Source: Rhynochetos jubatus
Taxonomy: Eukaryota > Chordata > Aves > Eurypygiformes > Rhynochetidae
NCBI GenBank assembly: GCA_027574665.1
Contig: CM050650.1
Location: 95,515,086-95,579,085 of the forward strand
Direction: 5' to 3'
Length of the DNA stretch: 64,000 nucleotides
The position numbers and the translations under genes are program-made. This document shows, piece after piece, positions 11,967-24,820 of the stretch. The notes beneath the pieces were generated by a model. It worked only from the letters and a program-made list of their open reading frames with translations. It did not search any database and was not told the origin of the DNA. Position 1 is the first letter of the stretch. Each line of letters starts with the position of its first letter.

Positions 11967-14900
11967 AGTTATTATATATGTATTTTAAAGACTATGAAAC
12001 AATCAAATCCACTGTAAGGAAATCTTACAGGTTAAAATATATGCCAGGAAGAAAAAGATATTGCAAACAAAGCCCATACATCTATTTCAAATTGCCAGGA
12101 ATATTAGTTATGGTACAAGAACAAAGAAGCATTTAATACTTTCCATTGCGTAGTTAAAAATTCCAAAAGAAACTGAAAACATAGTGTACAAGAATCTGTC
12201 AAAACAGATATTAATACACGAAAAAAGACTCTTTCCAAAAGAAAATTAATGCATCTATGAGGTGGTGAAACAGAAGATAATGAGAACTCCTTTACACTCT
12301 TTTCAGGGTATATTGCTGTAGGGAAAGGTATACATACAGTACAACAACGTTTTAATAGGCTGCACTGAGACATTCTCATAGCATTTTACCTGGTGAGTGT
12401 TCCCATGTATCCGTTGGCTGCACATCACTACAATAAATTATTGAAAATGTATGGAATAATTTCCAAGATTAGATAGGCTTTGAATATTAAGGTGAGTTTT
12501 GAATCAGGAGTATTTTCCTCTACATTTTGACATATCTGTTCTTTTGCAATCTGGGAAATGCCAACATACATTTGAATGGCTTTCCTTTTACTTGGTACAA
12601 GAATCCATCTACACTCATCTATTTGAAGGCACAAACCGTGAGTCAAAATTCATCTTTCACATACTTCAACTTCAAAAAGAATATAAACTGAAATCTATAC
12701 AAACATGGCTTCACTCCACATTCACATTTTGCATGCTATGTCATGATCTGTCTTTGGAATTTTTCACTTGAACCAGGCAGCAGTTTCTACAATGCCTTTT
12801 GGTCTAGATAATATCTGATGTATTTCTACTGTTCTGTCAAGATTAACCTTATGAATCCATGACACAAACTTAAAGGTTAGAAAATACATCTAAACAAACT
12901 GTATTTCTGAGTTTTGTTCAGAGGTTGTCTGAAATATTTACATGGGGAGCTCATGTTTCTTAAAAGTAAATAAATAGTTATAGAAGTATGAAAGTTCTGA
13001 AACCAGGAACATTTTTCTAACTGAACAGAGTATCATAAATAGTTAAAAAGTATTGGTCAGGTGCAAGATAGATACTATGTTTATCATTTGCCTCTCTACT
13101 TCAAATTACAAATGACAGGAGAACTGAGCCTTGGTAGGCTTGATTTTAACAGGAAAACGTATCTAACAGAACACAAAAGAACTTTATAATATTAATACTA
13201 TTAAAGGTGCAAGATACTTGGAAGTCTGCTTGAATTTGCAATGCCACTGAAAATCAGAATCACTGAAAACTGATGCATATAACACCAGTATTCACCTCAT
13301 GTTGTTCAACAATAGAATAGATATTTTTGATGTAGGGTTGGAGACTTTCTTAGTGACTAGTGTTGTTACTGCCTATGATAATTTTATGTAATATGAATAA
13401 TGCATAAAATTCCATAAAATGATGAAAAATAAACACAAACCCACCTCAGTAAAACATTCTTAATGACAAAATGTATTTCACTGTTTCAGAAAAACATGTG
13501 CATTTCCTAAAAGAAACCCCAACTACTATTGCTTTTGTGAATCATACAGCATTTAAAAAAACTGATGTAGCCAGTATTTTGTAAAGGGATGTGAAAAAGA
13601 GTTTCATTAAATTCTCAGTCTCGTGATAAAAACTTTGAAATATTAGTTTTTAAAATTGTCAGGTTGGTAATTGGACTTTTAAAGATAAACACCTTGCGTT
13701 TGTTTTTGCGTCTGATATATATTTATATAAAGGGTTTTGAAGCAGATTGGAACCAGTTATTTAAAATACATTTCTCATTTCAACTAAGAAAACCCCAGCT
13801 TTATAAATCAAATATCATACTAGACCATAAATGCCAGCCTGGCAGATAATTATGAACAATTTCTTTCATCATCACTGAAGATAAAACATCTATATTGTAC
13901 TCCACAGTATTGTGGCTGCACTTATTTTCTAAGGTTGATAACTTGATGTTCCTGACTCCATATGTTAAAATATGGCTAGTGTCTAACACTTTATAAGGAA
14001 GTCTGCAGAGCACTTGATCCAGATTTCTTCTGAAGTCTATGTGCCAGTTCCCAAAGCGCACTCACTATTCTGTGCAGGGCATTTCCATAACAATATGAGA
14101 ATAGGCTACTGTTCACAAAAGCAGTATTTCTGTAGCATAAAAAGAGATACATGTTGCATCTACTGTGCTAAAAAACTAGAGAAGAAAAACATAAAGTTAG
14201 AAGGATTATGTTCATACTCCAGTAGCAAGGGGTTATCTGTGCCAGGACCATACAGCATTTTCATCATGTAGGGAACTAATTAACTCATTCCAAAAGTCTT
14301 CATTTTGTACATGAAAACATATGTACTTCAGGCATCCAGGGACCCAGGGGTGACCTGAGAAGCTAAGTTATTTTACAGCTGTATCACATGCTTTAAGTAA
14401 AATCAGCTCTATTATGTACTAGAAGCCAATATCACATTAGCATTGGGCTTTCGATCAGCAAATTTATGATGCTGATATCCACCTAAATTGTACTGTTTAT
14501 TTAAAGTGAATTATCTGACAGACAAACTGGTGACATGCATGTAACTGCTTAGATTAAGTACAGTCTTTGCCTATGTAAAGACAAATACTGCTATGCTCTT
14601 CCTTTTAAAACAGAAAGCTCACGTTCTATTTTCAGATATGTTGTTTTGAATGTGTGCATTAAAGCTAAACAAATTGCCAGTGAATTTTTAGAGCTCAAAG
14701 CATTTTTGTATTCCCCTAAGAAGCTCAACCTAAGCAAGGAATGGGAAAAATGTCTTCAGCAGCTTTCTTAGTCATTTCAGGAGATTAGTTTCAGAGCATT
14801 TTCTTTTTTTAAGCATATGTAGAAAATACTACCCCTTCCCTTCTGTCTTCTTCCTGTGCTACATTTATATTGCCTTTTTAGGTCTATCTAGTCATGTACA

Positions 14901-16150
14901 GGTGCTGAAGGATATCCTACTCTTCCAGACACTACTCTGAAACATGAAGGTAGAAAGCTCCAGGTTTTCCTGGTCAGTGTAAGCATATTTAAATGTCAGT
15001 TTAATGAGACTGAACAATGAGTTGCTACTTCTTGTTGTAGACCATATGGCTGTGCCTCTACTTGTAGATTAACCACTGCCTTAAATACTCCTGGGTGTTG
15101 GAACTCAATCATCTCTGCTGCTAAATTGCTAAGGAGGTTTGATGTGTTCAGTCTGTGCAAACTAAAACACTCCAAAATGATTCCTGGATGTAGTTTGGGA
15201 ACTAGAATACTCTATAGGCAATTTCCAGTGCATTTAACATGCAGCCACACTTTTCTGGAGGCTACACTGTTTTACTAATATGGATACAGGCCACTTTACC
15301 AGCTGCACTCAACGGCTGGGGACATAACCAGGAACGTTTAAGTTACTGTTCAAAAGATAGTCTGTGGGCCCACTTGAGGAAAGTAGGTTTTGGTCAGGGA
15401 GTTCTTGTACTTTAAGATTTGAAAAAATAGATTGTAAGAAAACTGATCTCAAGTTATAAAGGTTAAAGAAAGGCAAATGAAAAAATATAGTCTCTGTGTG
15501 TACAGCTGAACAGTGTGGGTTGAGATGGGTTGATGGACATTTGGCTTCAAGGACTGAGCTTCATGTGAATACAGTATGATTAAGAACTGAATCTGCTCAT
15601 GATCTTTTGTACCTACACGGTATATGGAGCTTTCCAGGACTCTGGTTTTGTTCAATCCCTCAGTGTTTCTAGAGGAAGAGCCCATGGTGGTAAGTGTGCT
15701 AGAGACATTTAGATAATGCTTAAAGGGTGAAATTCAGTTTGAGAGGGAGACTCCAAATGGAGATATCTACATTTTTATTATTTTATAATCAGTGGAGACT
15801 ATCATACCAACACAGTCAAGAAGTAGTTCAGCTCTCAGCTGCTAGGGATGAGGTTTCAGTCTCTGATTTAGATACATTCATGTTAGTGGAGTGTCTAAAC
15901 TCCAGCAGTATTGTGACCACATAACTAACTCTTAATTCTGTTGACTACACATAGTATCATTTGAGATGTTCTGGATTTCCTTCCTGGTTTGTACCTGCTA
16001 GTATGAAGGGCATGATCTCTCCTCAGCTGCCCTGTTGCACCCTCTAGATCCATTCAGACATGGTGAATATCTAAGATACCTGATGTTATTTTAGATAATC
16101 TAGTTATTAAATGCCTTTGTAATACCTATGCTTAAGCAAATTACTTGTTT

Positions 16151-16191
16151 AGGGCTTCTGGTTAGGGCTTCTGATTTGAGCTTCTGAATTT
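16151..16191. repeat. Short tandem repeat, three imperfect copies
   Basis: The block GGGCTTCTGGTTA is followed by GGGCTTCTGATTT and GAGCTTCTGAATTT, giving a period of 13-14 bases. It is too short and isolated for a function to be assigned. Confidence 0.7.
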
Positions 16192-16594
16192 CACACAAGG
16201 TATGCCAAGATATTTATTGTTTTGATTTGGTTGCAAGTTATTCTGTGCGTGTAACTAACGGCCCTTTCCTGTTCAATTGAGGGTCTGAGACATGAAAGTC
16301 CCCCTCTTACATTGTTGTTACTGTTAACACTGAGGATGCCAATACTGCAGAGAAAGAAAACCACTTAGACCCTTTGTACAGATACTTGTGCAGAATGATA
16401 TTTGGGTTGAACTTCAGAAAGGGTCAGAATCAGTCTTTTATTTCCCTTTTGTGAAAACAGTTCAGGTCCATTAGTCCTTGGACTGAGGTTCAGATAAGTG
16501 AGAAGACCATGAGAAGTTACTTGATTTGGCATAAAAAACTGATGGGCATAGCAGAGTGAGAAGCTCACAGAAGTTGCAGGTCTTGCCATGAGGT

Positions 16595-16672
16595 ATGGCA
16601 AATTTCACAGATGATTCAGTGGAGTTACGAGGGATGGCAAAACTTCATAGATAATTAAATGGAATATTAGGG
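16595..16672. repeat. 39-base tandem duplication, diverged
   Basis: Two adjacent units run 16595-16633 and 16634-16672. Both begin ATGGCAAA and both end AGGG. They share a TTCAYAGAT core and a TGGARTT-like segment. Aligned with one small indel each way, they match at about three quarters of positions, so the duplication is not recent. Confidence 0.7.
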
Positions 16673-17958
16673 ATATTTTGGAGAGGGAATCTGATGAGAC
16701 CAGAATACCTATCAGCAATACCACAAAATCAGAAGATTACCTAGGTAATCACAACAGAAATACCAAATTAATGCAAACATGTACCGATACTGAGACCAAA
16801 GACAAAAAATAGTAACCTAGGGGTGACTTCCATATTTAGGAAAAGATGAGCGAAAAAAAGGATAAAGGTGGTTGGGGAGTAAAAAAACATGGGGAAAAAT
16901 AATTGGGGTAGTGGGATAAAAAGAGCCACTAAGGTATAATCAAGCTGCTGATTAATATATTTGTCTGACCAGTCTGATCACTGCAGTCTGTCTTATGACA
17001 ATCTGTTAAAGAAATTTTCCAATCTGGTTTTACAGACAAAAAATATAAAAGTTGGCTTAGAAAAGTTTATAGATATAAATTGGCCCTTTTCCTTTAAATA
17101 TTCTTGACATCACATTTGGAAAAATTGATTTTCTAAAAGAAGTTATGTTTGCATTCTTTGTATACAGAGTTTATACAGGGACCTTGGTAGATCAGTTCAA
17201 AGGAAGGAACTGAAATCTCTCCGGAGACTGTCTTGGGAGCCTACATTTCCAGCCACTGAGTCGAGTCAACACAAAAGACAAGGAACACAGGTGTATTTGA
17301 ATCTAGCAGGTGTCCACCGCACATGTGGGCTTTCAGAACATGGTTCCTTGTTCCTGCAAGGGGTGACTCCCAAACATGGATGAAAGGCTTGAGTTCTTCC
17401 CTGTCTCTTCTCTAAAAGCTACTGTGTGTTTTCTGTTAAATGTCCTGACCCAATCTGTCACTGGATGAAAAAGGAAATTCCTTTCAAACAAATACATGTT
17501 ACTCTTCAGAAGCTACTAACATCTTCCTGAAAGTGACTTTTAGCTGCACACAAAATAAATGTTACCACTTCAAGGAATGACTACTAAGGGCAACCTGGGT
17601 CATGTTTTTTCAGTGCTTCTCATGAGCTCCTGGTAGGACATCAGATGTCTCAGAGCAGAAGACCTTAGAAGAAAGGGTAGTGATAGCTACAAATATCTCC
17701 AATCCTGCTATAAATCCAAAGTTCAGAAATGTGCTCCAGAGGAACACATTTGTCTCAAATATCTTTTTCATTTTTTTTTTCCCTTCATGGAATATGTGTG
17801 AAAAGAAAAAAGGAACTTTTTTCATTTTGGGGGCATGTTCCTAATTTCACAGTTAAATATTTTACTGTTAAATATTTCAGGGTTGTTTTTTTCCCTCTTT
17901 ATTTGTTTGGAAAAGCTAGAAAAATAGGTCCTTCCTCTAGAAAAATATTATTTTTCTC

Positions 17959-18306
17959 TGGTGGGGATTTTGGTATCAAAGGAAGGGCCACAGGGATGGT
18001 TCCTGTGAGAAGCTTCGAGTAAAGCTCACCCATCTCCAAGTCAGACCCACCTCTAGCTGAGGAAAGGTTTTTAAGATCTGTTTTGTTTTGTCTCTCATCA
18101 TTTTACTCTTATTTTACTGGTAACTGGTTAAATTGATTTTTCTTCCCCAAGTTGAGTCTGTTTTACTGGTGACCATTTTGGATGAGTGATCCCTCCCTGT
18201 CCTTGCCTCAGACCATGAACCTTTCCTTATATATTCTCCTTCACAGGAAGGGGGAGTGAGCAAGCAACCTCATGGTCTTGTTTCCGCCTGGGCCTAAGCC
18301 ATGACA
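17959..18306 (+). mobile_element. ERV LTR with large internal deletion
   Basis: The 5' part reads TGGTGGGGATTTTGGTATC and then CCTGTGAGAAGCTTCGAG. This is the same LTR type as the copy at 62029. Near 18060 the sequence jumps straight to the 3' block (GGTTTTTAAGATCTG, TTCTTCCCCAAGTTGAGTCT, a GGAAGGGGGAGTGAGCAAGC-type GA-rich block) and ends GCCATGACA. Compared with the roughly 1 kb copies, about 650 bases of middle sequence, including the repeated-module region, are missing. TG and CA ends are present. I see no matching target duplication. Nothing coding remains. Confidence 0.85.
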
Positions 18307-20002
18307 AGAATCAATACAACATTTTTGTCATTTTCTATGTCAGTTTTCTACAGGTTAACTTAAAATCTGAAGTCTTCTCTGACTGCATGACTTACAATGA
18401 AAATGTTGCAATCCAGCAGGCCATCCTTTCTCTCAGGAGACACCTACCTGGCATAGTTTTTGTTGCTAATGTTAGAATTTGAATGCCTGACTGCTTTCTG
18501 CATATAGTTTTGCTGATTGCACTTTGCAACTGTTTCCTAAAGAGAAAGTACTTGTTAAAATGTGTTCTTGCTCCCTCTCCATATTCACTTTCACTGAAAA
18601 ATGTACAGTGCTAGGAAAGACTTATAAATATCTAGTATTGATGTGGGGGGGAAAAGCCCCTAAAACAAACAAACAAACAAAACCCCACCCCAAACCAACA
18701 ACCAAACCCTGCAAAATTATGGTTTTAGATATTAAATGACTACATAGTTATTAAGCATTAAAAAGTGGATTTAACAAATGTCATTTCCTTCTATTGTGAC
18801 AAAAGGAGCTGACATCTTGCATTCCAATTGCACAAGTCTAATATTTTCAGACTAGACCTGCATTATCTTTAAAGATGACTCTGTGTTTTTGAGGACTGAG
18901 AGCTTCGGGTAAAAAACCCTGAGCTTGGCAGAAAAGTCAGTCTGAAGCACTTTGGATTTTTTCCCAGATCCACTGAATCTCTTTTATGCTTTATAGTGAC
19001 ATCAGCATTTTATACCTCAATATTTATTCTAAAGAGGAAATAATTCTCAAAGCAAAATAAACAATGATATCATTAAATTGACAACTTTGGCAACAAAGAC
19101 AAATAAGAAGTCCTTATGGTACATATAGCTTGGGCTGAAAGAAATATCTATTTGTCAAAAGATATTTTTTTTCTTGGGGGGTTGAATTTTGAGGGGTTTT
19201 ATGAAATTTTAAAAGCACAGTGATTCACACAATGCTTAGTGCGTTCTGACAAGAATTTCCTGAATATGTTGCAAGCTGGCAAAATGTAAAGCAGTGAGCT
19301 CTCATCTTGTTCAAAGGCTGTTATTTTCTGGTAATACAAACATCAGACCTCCTGCTGGCATTCAGTAACATAACCATGAAAATAAAGAAATAAAATCAAA
19401 ATGTAGTTTAAAGAGAGTGTCACAAACTTCAGTGTCTTTACGTACAACTTATGCAACATCATATAAATGTTGACATACCGTAGTGGGAATACAATTTGGT
19501 TCAGTCAATATCTGACAAGTTTTGCCAGGGAAAACGATGAGCTACCTGAGCTGGTGTGACCAATATTTATATCAGAGTCTTGCAAGGAGCTCCTCGAAGA
19601 ATACATGAGTCAGCAGTCCCACAACTTCCCTAAGGACTTTACTAGTGCTGCAGTGTGGTGATGAATTGTTTGATGTCCTGTCTAGGATGAGAAAAAAATC
19701 AAGTTCTTGATGATCTCTTCTTCTTTGTGCTACTGTACTGTGTACTGCAGCTGCTTGTTTTTCTTGTCTATATTTCTAATTGATTGAAGGGATGTTGGTT
19801 TGGGGTTTCTGTTTCTCCACAGTTCTTATCTCCAGCTCCATATCAAATTTTTCGTCAAATTTATTTAACTTCAGTACCTGGTAAAGGCATTTTCCTCTTC
19901 AATTTGTGTGTTGTGCAGAGATTTTTGACTTCTGTTTTTATTTTGAAAAATATGCCTTTCCCGACTCACAGAATTTAGTTGATTTGTGTTGACACCTGAC
20001 TC
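18307..20002. other. Unassigned AT-rich DNA
   Basis: Nothing recognised except a short (AAAC)n tract near 18663-18683. Open frames are short. The sequence just below 20003 may include badly decayed U5 of the neighbouring LTR, but I could not align it. Confidence 0.55.
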
Positions 20003-20888
20003 CTGAAATTTAGTCTTATTTATTACCAATCATATCAGAATAGGATATTGAGAAATAAAACTGAATCTTAAAAACACATTTCCCCCATCCCTCTCTTCTA
20101 CCTTCTTTCCCAGGCTCAACTTTATCCCACTTTTCTCTACCTCATCTGGCCAAGGAGCACAGGGGGGACAGTGAATGGGGGTTGTGATCAGTTCATCATA
20201 TTCTGTCTCAGCCAAACTGTCCTGCTCAGAGGGGAAAAGACTCCTCGCACTCTTCCCCTGCTCCAGCATGGGATCTCTCCCATGGGAGACAGTCTTTCAT
20301 GATTTTCTGCAATGTGAGTCCTTTCCACGAGCTGCAGGTCTTCATACACTGCTCCAATGTGAGTCCCTTCCACAGGGTGCAGTCCTTAAGGAGCAGTCTG
20401 TTCCAGTGTGAGTTCCCTGTGGGGTAACTGGTCCTGCCAGCAAACCTTTTCAAGTCTGGTCTCCTCTCTGCATGGGTTCACAGGTCCTGCCAGAGGCCTG
20501 CTCCAGCACAAGATTTCCATCAGATTACAGCCACCTTTGGACATCCACTTGCTCTGGTGTGGGGTCCTCCATGGGCTACAGGGGAATCTCTGCTCTAGTG
20601 CTTGAAGCACCACCCCCCGCTCCTTCTTCATTGACTTTGGTGCCTGCAGGGGTTTTTCTCTCAGATTTCACTCCCTCTCTTTCCTGATGTACTTTCTCTT
20701 ACCTACCTTTTTTTCCCCTTCTTAAACATGTTATCACAGCAGCACTACCACCATCACTGATGGCTTTGGCCTTGGCCAGTGGCAGGTCTGGGACCTGGCT
20801 GGCATTAGCTTTATTGGACATAGGGGTGGCTACTAGCAGAAGACATCTCTGTAGTCCCCTACTACTAAAACCTTGCCACTGAAATCCA
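20003..20888 (-). mobile_element. ERV LTR, minus strand, 3'-truncated
   Basis: Read on the minus strand, it starts TGGATTTCAGTGGCAAGG at 20888 and carries the TTTTAGTAGTAGGGGACTAC block. It then runs through a series of degenerate modules of about 40-50 bases built on CATGGGAGAGATCC and GGAGCAG-like segments (plus-strand 20260-20600). It reaches the polyadenylation region (AATAAA read from 20019-20024), after which the U5 end is lost. It is the same type as the copies at 40451 and 62029. The open frames at 20175-20687 on both strands are readings of these GC-rich modules, not genes. Confidence 0.88.
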
Positions 20889-21260
20889 ATATACTATGGT
20901 ACAATCACACAGTCTGTGCACAATCATTAATTATTTCATGTATAAACATGGAAGAGATTTCTAAATATTAAGCACAGACAGTGGTAGGAATAATCCATTA
21001 GTACTACTTAAAATAAATGCTATGCCCACACTTCTTCATTGTTTTACCTTAAATTAAAAACACATGTCCTCTTTTTGCTTCTGGTAAGGCATGCATAATA
21101 AATTTTAAGGATAAATTGGTAAATTATGAGATGTATAATTTATCACTCACCTCAAGAATATCCAGGAGTTCTGTGATCTACAGTCATGGCTGTGAGAATG
21201 TCCATGTGTGACTTATTTTAAACAATTTGTGAAAGAGAAATATAGTGTCTGCAGCATATT
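20889..21260. other. Spacer between two minus-strand LTRs
   Basis: AT-rich and unassigned. It does not read as ERV coding sequence, so the two flanking LTRs, which are of different types, are independent insertions and not the ends of one provirus. Confidence 0.6.
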
Positions 21261-21906
21261 TGTCATGGATTAAACCCAGTTGACAACCAACCACCACATA
21301 GCACTCACGTCCCCTCCCCCCAAGAGGGATGAGGGAGAGAATTGGAAGGGCAAAAGTAAGACAGCACATGGGCTGAGGCAAGAACAGTTTAATGACTAAA
21401 ATATAAAAATAAAATGAACAACTAAGTAAATAAAGATACAAGTAGATAAGTAATGAAATAATATAATAATAATAATAACAACAACAATAATGATAAATTG
21501 CAATGAAAAGAAAAGCAAAAACAAGAGGGAGAAAAACAAAACCCAGGAAAATTAATTGATGCAACTGCTTACCACACACTGACTGATGACCAGCCAACCC
21601 TGGAGCAGTGATTGCTGCCCCCCAGACAATTCCCCCTGGTTTATATACTGAGTATGCAACATGGGAGCATGGCATCATATGTTATGGAATTTCCCTTTGG
21701 CCAGCTATGCTCTCTCCCAGCTTCTTGTGCACCTCCACACTGGCAGAGCATGGGAAGCTGAAAAGTCTTTGACTTACTACAAAGACTGCTTAGCAACAAT
21801 CAGAACATCAGTGTGTTATCACATTATTCTCATGCTAAATCTAAAACACAGCACTATACCAGCTCCTCAGAGGAAAATTAACTCTATCCAAGACAAACCC
21901 AGGACA
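21261..21906 (-). mobile_element. ERV solo LTR, minus strand, full length
   Basis: The plus strand starts TGTCATGGATTAAACCCAG and ends AAACCCAGGACA, giving TG and CA termini. On the minus strand it reads TGTCCTGGGTTTGTCTTGG, GAGTTAATTTTC, then AGCTTCCCATGCTCTGCC, and then a TATA-type block (TCAGTATATAAACC, plus-strand 21640-21653). An (ATT)n-like stretch follows, then the conserved TTAAACTGTTC segment, then a CCCTCTTGGGGGGAGGGGAC-type block near the end. Immediate flanks (ATATT and GCATT) share only three of five bases, so the target duplication is unclear. The 164-codon minus-strand frame at 21184-21678 is an artefact of the (ATT)n stretch. Confidence 0.92.
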
Positions 21907-23264
21907 GCATTGTAAAAAATCAAAACCAAAACCCCAAAATGATTGATTGATTTTATTATTTAGTATGGATTTGAATTTTAACTGTAACAAAGTTTATTGT
22001 GGCGCATACCACATACATACAACACTAGCTCTCTACAAGCAGTGAACAGTTAATTTGGCATATCTACTAATAATTTATTTTCACTGAGATATAATTATAA
22101 AAAATATTATTTATAAAGTAGACTTAGAATAAAATAATTTGAAAAGCTCATTGTTTTTTGTCATTTCCCCTGTATTTCTGCAGCAGCTCCAGAACTGAAG
22201 TAATTGTGAATTTCTTTCTCTTATGGCTTAATTTGGAAGCTGCAAATAGGAAACAGTTTCATGACAGTATTTTTATACAACAGAGACCTGCCCTAGAAAG
22301 TGTTAATACAGAAACAATGGATAGCTCACATAGAGACAAATGGGAAGGGTAGCCCAGTTTCTGTTATTAAAATAGTAACTTTATAGATAGATTTGTGTAG
22401 ACATGCTCCTATACAGAACAAAAAAATGAATATATAGGAAAAAGAAAAGTGATATGGTAACACCATTTTTTTTGATGTATAATCACACTCACAGTTCCAG
22501 TTCTTATTCCTAAAACCAAGTTTCTCTCTCCCTCTTCCTTTTCTCTTTAAATATATATTAATATAGAAGTTAAACTGTTACTGAGTTGGAAGGTGGCAAA
22601 TTTAGGTTGCAAAAGGAGATATGAGGAAAAATAGCATGTCTTCAAATAAGGGACTGTTTTCAAGTCAACATCTGTTCACAGAAGTGTTTTCAGAAACTTC
22701 CAGAACATTACAAAGCCTTCATCCCAGATAATCTCTGCATTCTCATAGCCTGTTTAAGTGAAATAAAGTCACAGAAATTTGCCAATACCTTTAGTATGAT
22801 CAGTCTGTTCTAGGTAGCTTCTGGAAGTATTTATTTTTAATTTGACTATAGAGGGAATGTTGGAGTTCTTCAGTTTGGTAACTGAAATTAAAAGGGAAGT
22901 GTTTGATTGTCATAGTTTAACACGAGCATATGACTAAACCTGTTGGGAAGTTATGCTACCTTGAAGAATATTGTAAATTTTATAGCAATATAAAGCTAAT
23001 TTTAATGTCATATTCCTTTTTATATGATTCTGATCATCTCTAAGCAAACTTGTTTTTCTCTGTGTCTTCCGATCACTCCTTGTCTTGAAACTGTTTTCCT
23101 TGTATCTGTATCTGGATTGTGATATTCTAGGCAGTTGAAATAACTCTTCTATATTTAAATTCCATCACTTGCCCAGTGCCCTTCAACGGGGGTTTAGAAT
23201 AAGTTATAGAAAATACATTTGCACTTCTAAAAGGGAAATGAGACATTTATAATCATTAAATCAG
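21907..23264. other. Unassigned AT-rich DNA
   Basis: No gene, RNA or element recognised in this 1.4 kb. Confidence 0.55.
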
Positions 23265-24190
23265 AGAGGGCTGCAGATCCAGGAAGGAGACCACAGTAAA
23301 ACCTAAAGGATGGTATTCACAAAAGACATAAACTATCTAAACCGGAATGAAAGCAGCCAGCATAGGGACACCAAAGGAAATTGTGCCTGATCAACCAGAT
23401 TGTTTCCTATGATGAGCTGACCAGCTGTGTGGTGAGGGGGAGGGCAGATAGAAGCTGTAATCCTCAATTTTTACAAGAACTTGGACAGTCTCTTATGGTG
23501 TCCTATTGTACATGTTGGTATGTCATGGACTGCATAAGTGGATGACCACTTGGTTTGAACCAAGGTGGTCAATGCCGCAAAATCCACTAGCATCAGCTAG
23601 TTACTCATGGTGTCCTTTAGGGATTAATGCTGATGCCAATACTGGGGACAATCTTATTAAGTGGCTTTATTAATGCCCAAGATAGAGAATAGAGTGCACT
23701 CAGAACATTTGTGGCTGAGACAAAACTGGGAAGGGCGTGGTGGAGAGGCTGAAAAAAATGGTTGGTGCAATGAAGGGCAGGTCTGTTATCTACAGTGACC
23801 ATAACAAGCTGGAGAAATGGGTTGACAGGAACATCATGAAATTAAAATCCACAAATGCAAAGTCTTGTACCTGAAGAGGAATAACCACATGCAGCAGTAC
23901 AGGCTGGGGTTGATTAGATGGAAAGCAACTTTGCAGAAAAGGAGGTGGGGGTCCTGACAGACATGAAGTTGAACATGAGCCAGCAGTGTGCACTCGCAGC
24001 AAAGAATGCCAGCGACATCCTTGGCTGCATCAGCAAAAAGCCAGTGGGTCCAGGAAAGTGACCTTTCCCTTCTGTTTCACACCTGTGAGACCACATCTGG
24101 AGTGCTGTGGCTAGTTTTGGGCTTCCCAGTACAAGAAAGATATTGACATACAGGAAAGTATCTAGGAAAAATGTACTTTCAAAAATGTTT
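23265..24190 (+). mobile_element. CR1 LINE fragment lacking its 3' end
   Basis: This forward CR1 piece spans part of the reverse-transcriptase frame. Recognisable blocks are TGGTGTCCTTTAGGGATTAA (the region before the palm motif), AACATCATGAAATTAAAATC, CAGTACAGGCTGGGGTTGAT, AAGTTGAACATGAGCCAGCA and CATCTGGAGTGCTGTGGCTA. It stops near 24190 before the 3' UTR, where a short A-rich joint leads into a second CR1. CR1 insertions normally keep their 3' end, so a later deletion is the simplest explanation. Stops and indels are frequent. The exact 5' limit is uncertain. Confidence 0.87.
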
Positions 24191-24242
24191 AAGATGTTTA
24201 AAGGTGTTCATTTTCCTTAAAAATGAAAAAAGAAAACCCCAA

Positions 24243-24820
24243 AACCCCTAGATAGCTAACAGATATGGTGGGTTTGGATTTTAGTAAAACTTTTGATAGT
24301 GTGTCTCACAGTGTCGTGGATAAAGGGTCCAGAACAGAGCTAGACAACATCATAACACATTGGGTGAGAAATTGGTTGATGGGTCAGGCCTAAAGAATTA
24401 TAGTAAATGGGGGTACATCACACTGGTGTCCAGTCAGCAGTGGGATTCCCTATGGCTCAGTTTTAGGGTCAGTTCTCTTCAATTATTTTATGAATGATCT
24501 GGACACAAGAATCAAACGTACAGTAAGTAAGTTTGCTGATTATACTAAATTAGGAGGAGCTGTGGGGTCCCTGGAGGGTAGAGAGGTCTTACACAGAGAT
24601 CTGCATAGGCTAGAGATCTGGGAAATGGCCAACTGTATGAAATTTAACATAAGCAAGTACTGGATTCTGCACCTGGGATGGGGTAATTCTGGTGATACGT
24701 ACAGTTTGGAAGATGAGAGGCTGGGGAACAGCCCTGCAGAAAAGATCTGGGGTTTTGGGTGGATGGCAAGTTAAATATGAGTCAACAGTGTGCCCTGGCA
24801 GCTCAAAGGACCAACTGTGT
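24243..24820 (+). mobile_element. CR1 LINE, 5' half, split by an LTR
   Basis: This is the first half of a forward CR1 that resumes at 25532. It begins in the reverse-transcriptase palm (GATATGGTGGGTTTGGATTT) and continues through the motif-C region and the GATCTGCATAGGCTAGAGAT segment. It breaks off in CCAACTGTGT, where the LTR at 24821 starts. The break falls mid-element, and the two halves are collinear with no sequence lost. Confidence 0.93.
24490..24774 (+). pseudogene. CR1 reverse-transcriptase remnant (palm to thumb)
   Basis: This open frame of 94 codons is the longest intact piece of ORF2 in the CR1. It opens with the MNDLD segment seen just before the active site in CR1 reverse transcriptases. 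The metal-binding motif, normally ending in two aspartates, reads FADY at residues 15-18, so the second aspartate is replaced by tyrosine (codon TAT at 24541-24543). After it come the GGAV, HRDLHRLEIW and ILHLGWGN segments characteristic of this region. No start, endonuclease domain or complete palm is present, so it cannot be active. The ATG is an internal methionine and not a true start. Confidence 0.85.

Larger units (their letters stand above)
10837..17958. other. Unassigned AT-rich DNA
   Basis: No gene or mobile element recognised. The stretch holds A24 at 10934-10957, T17 at 11950-11966, a three-copy short repeat near 16151-16191 and a two-copy 39-base tandem repeat at 16595-16672. Open frames reach about 90 codons and look random. 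Confidence 0.55.

Noticed and set aside
20175..20687. Cluster of overlapping frames on both strands
   Set aside because: All are readings of the module array in the LTR 20003-20888.
21184..21678. 164-codon minus-strand open frame
   Set aside because: It covers the (ATT)n part of the LTR at 21261, giving a tyrosine-rich low-complexity stretch. It runs past the LTR boundary with no start or domain support.
20003..21906. Two minus-strand LTRs in tandem as a possible provirus
   Set aside because: They are different LTR types and only about 370 bases of AT-rich, non-coding DNA lie between them.
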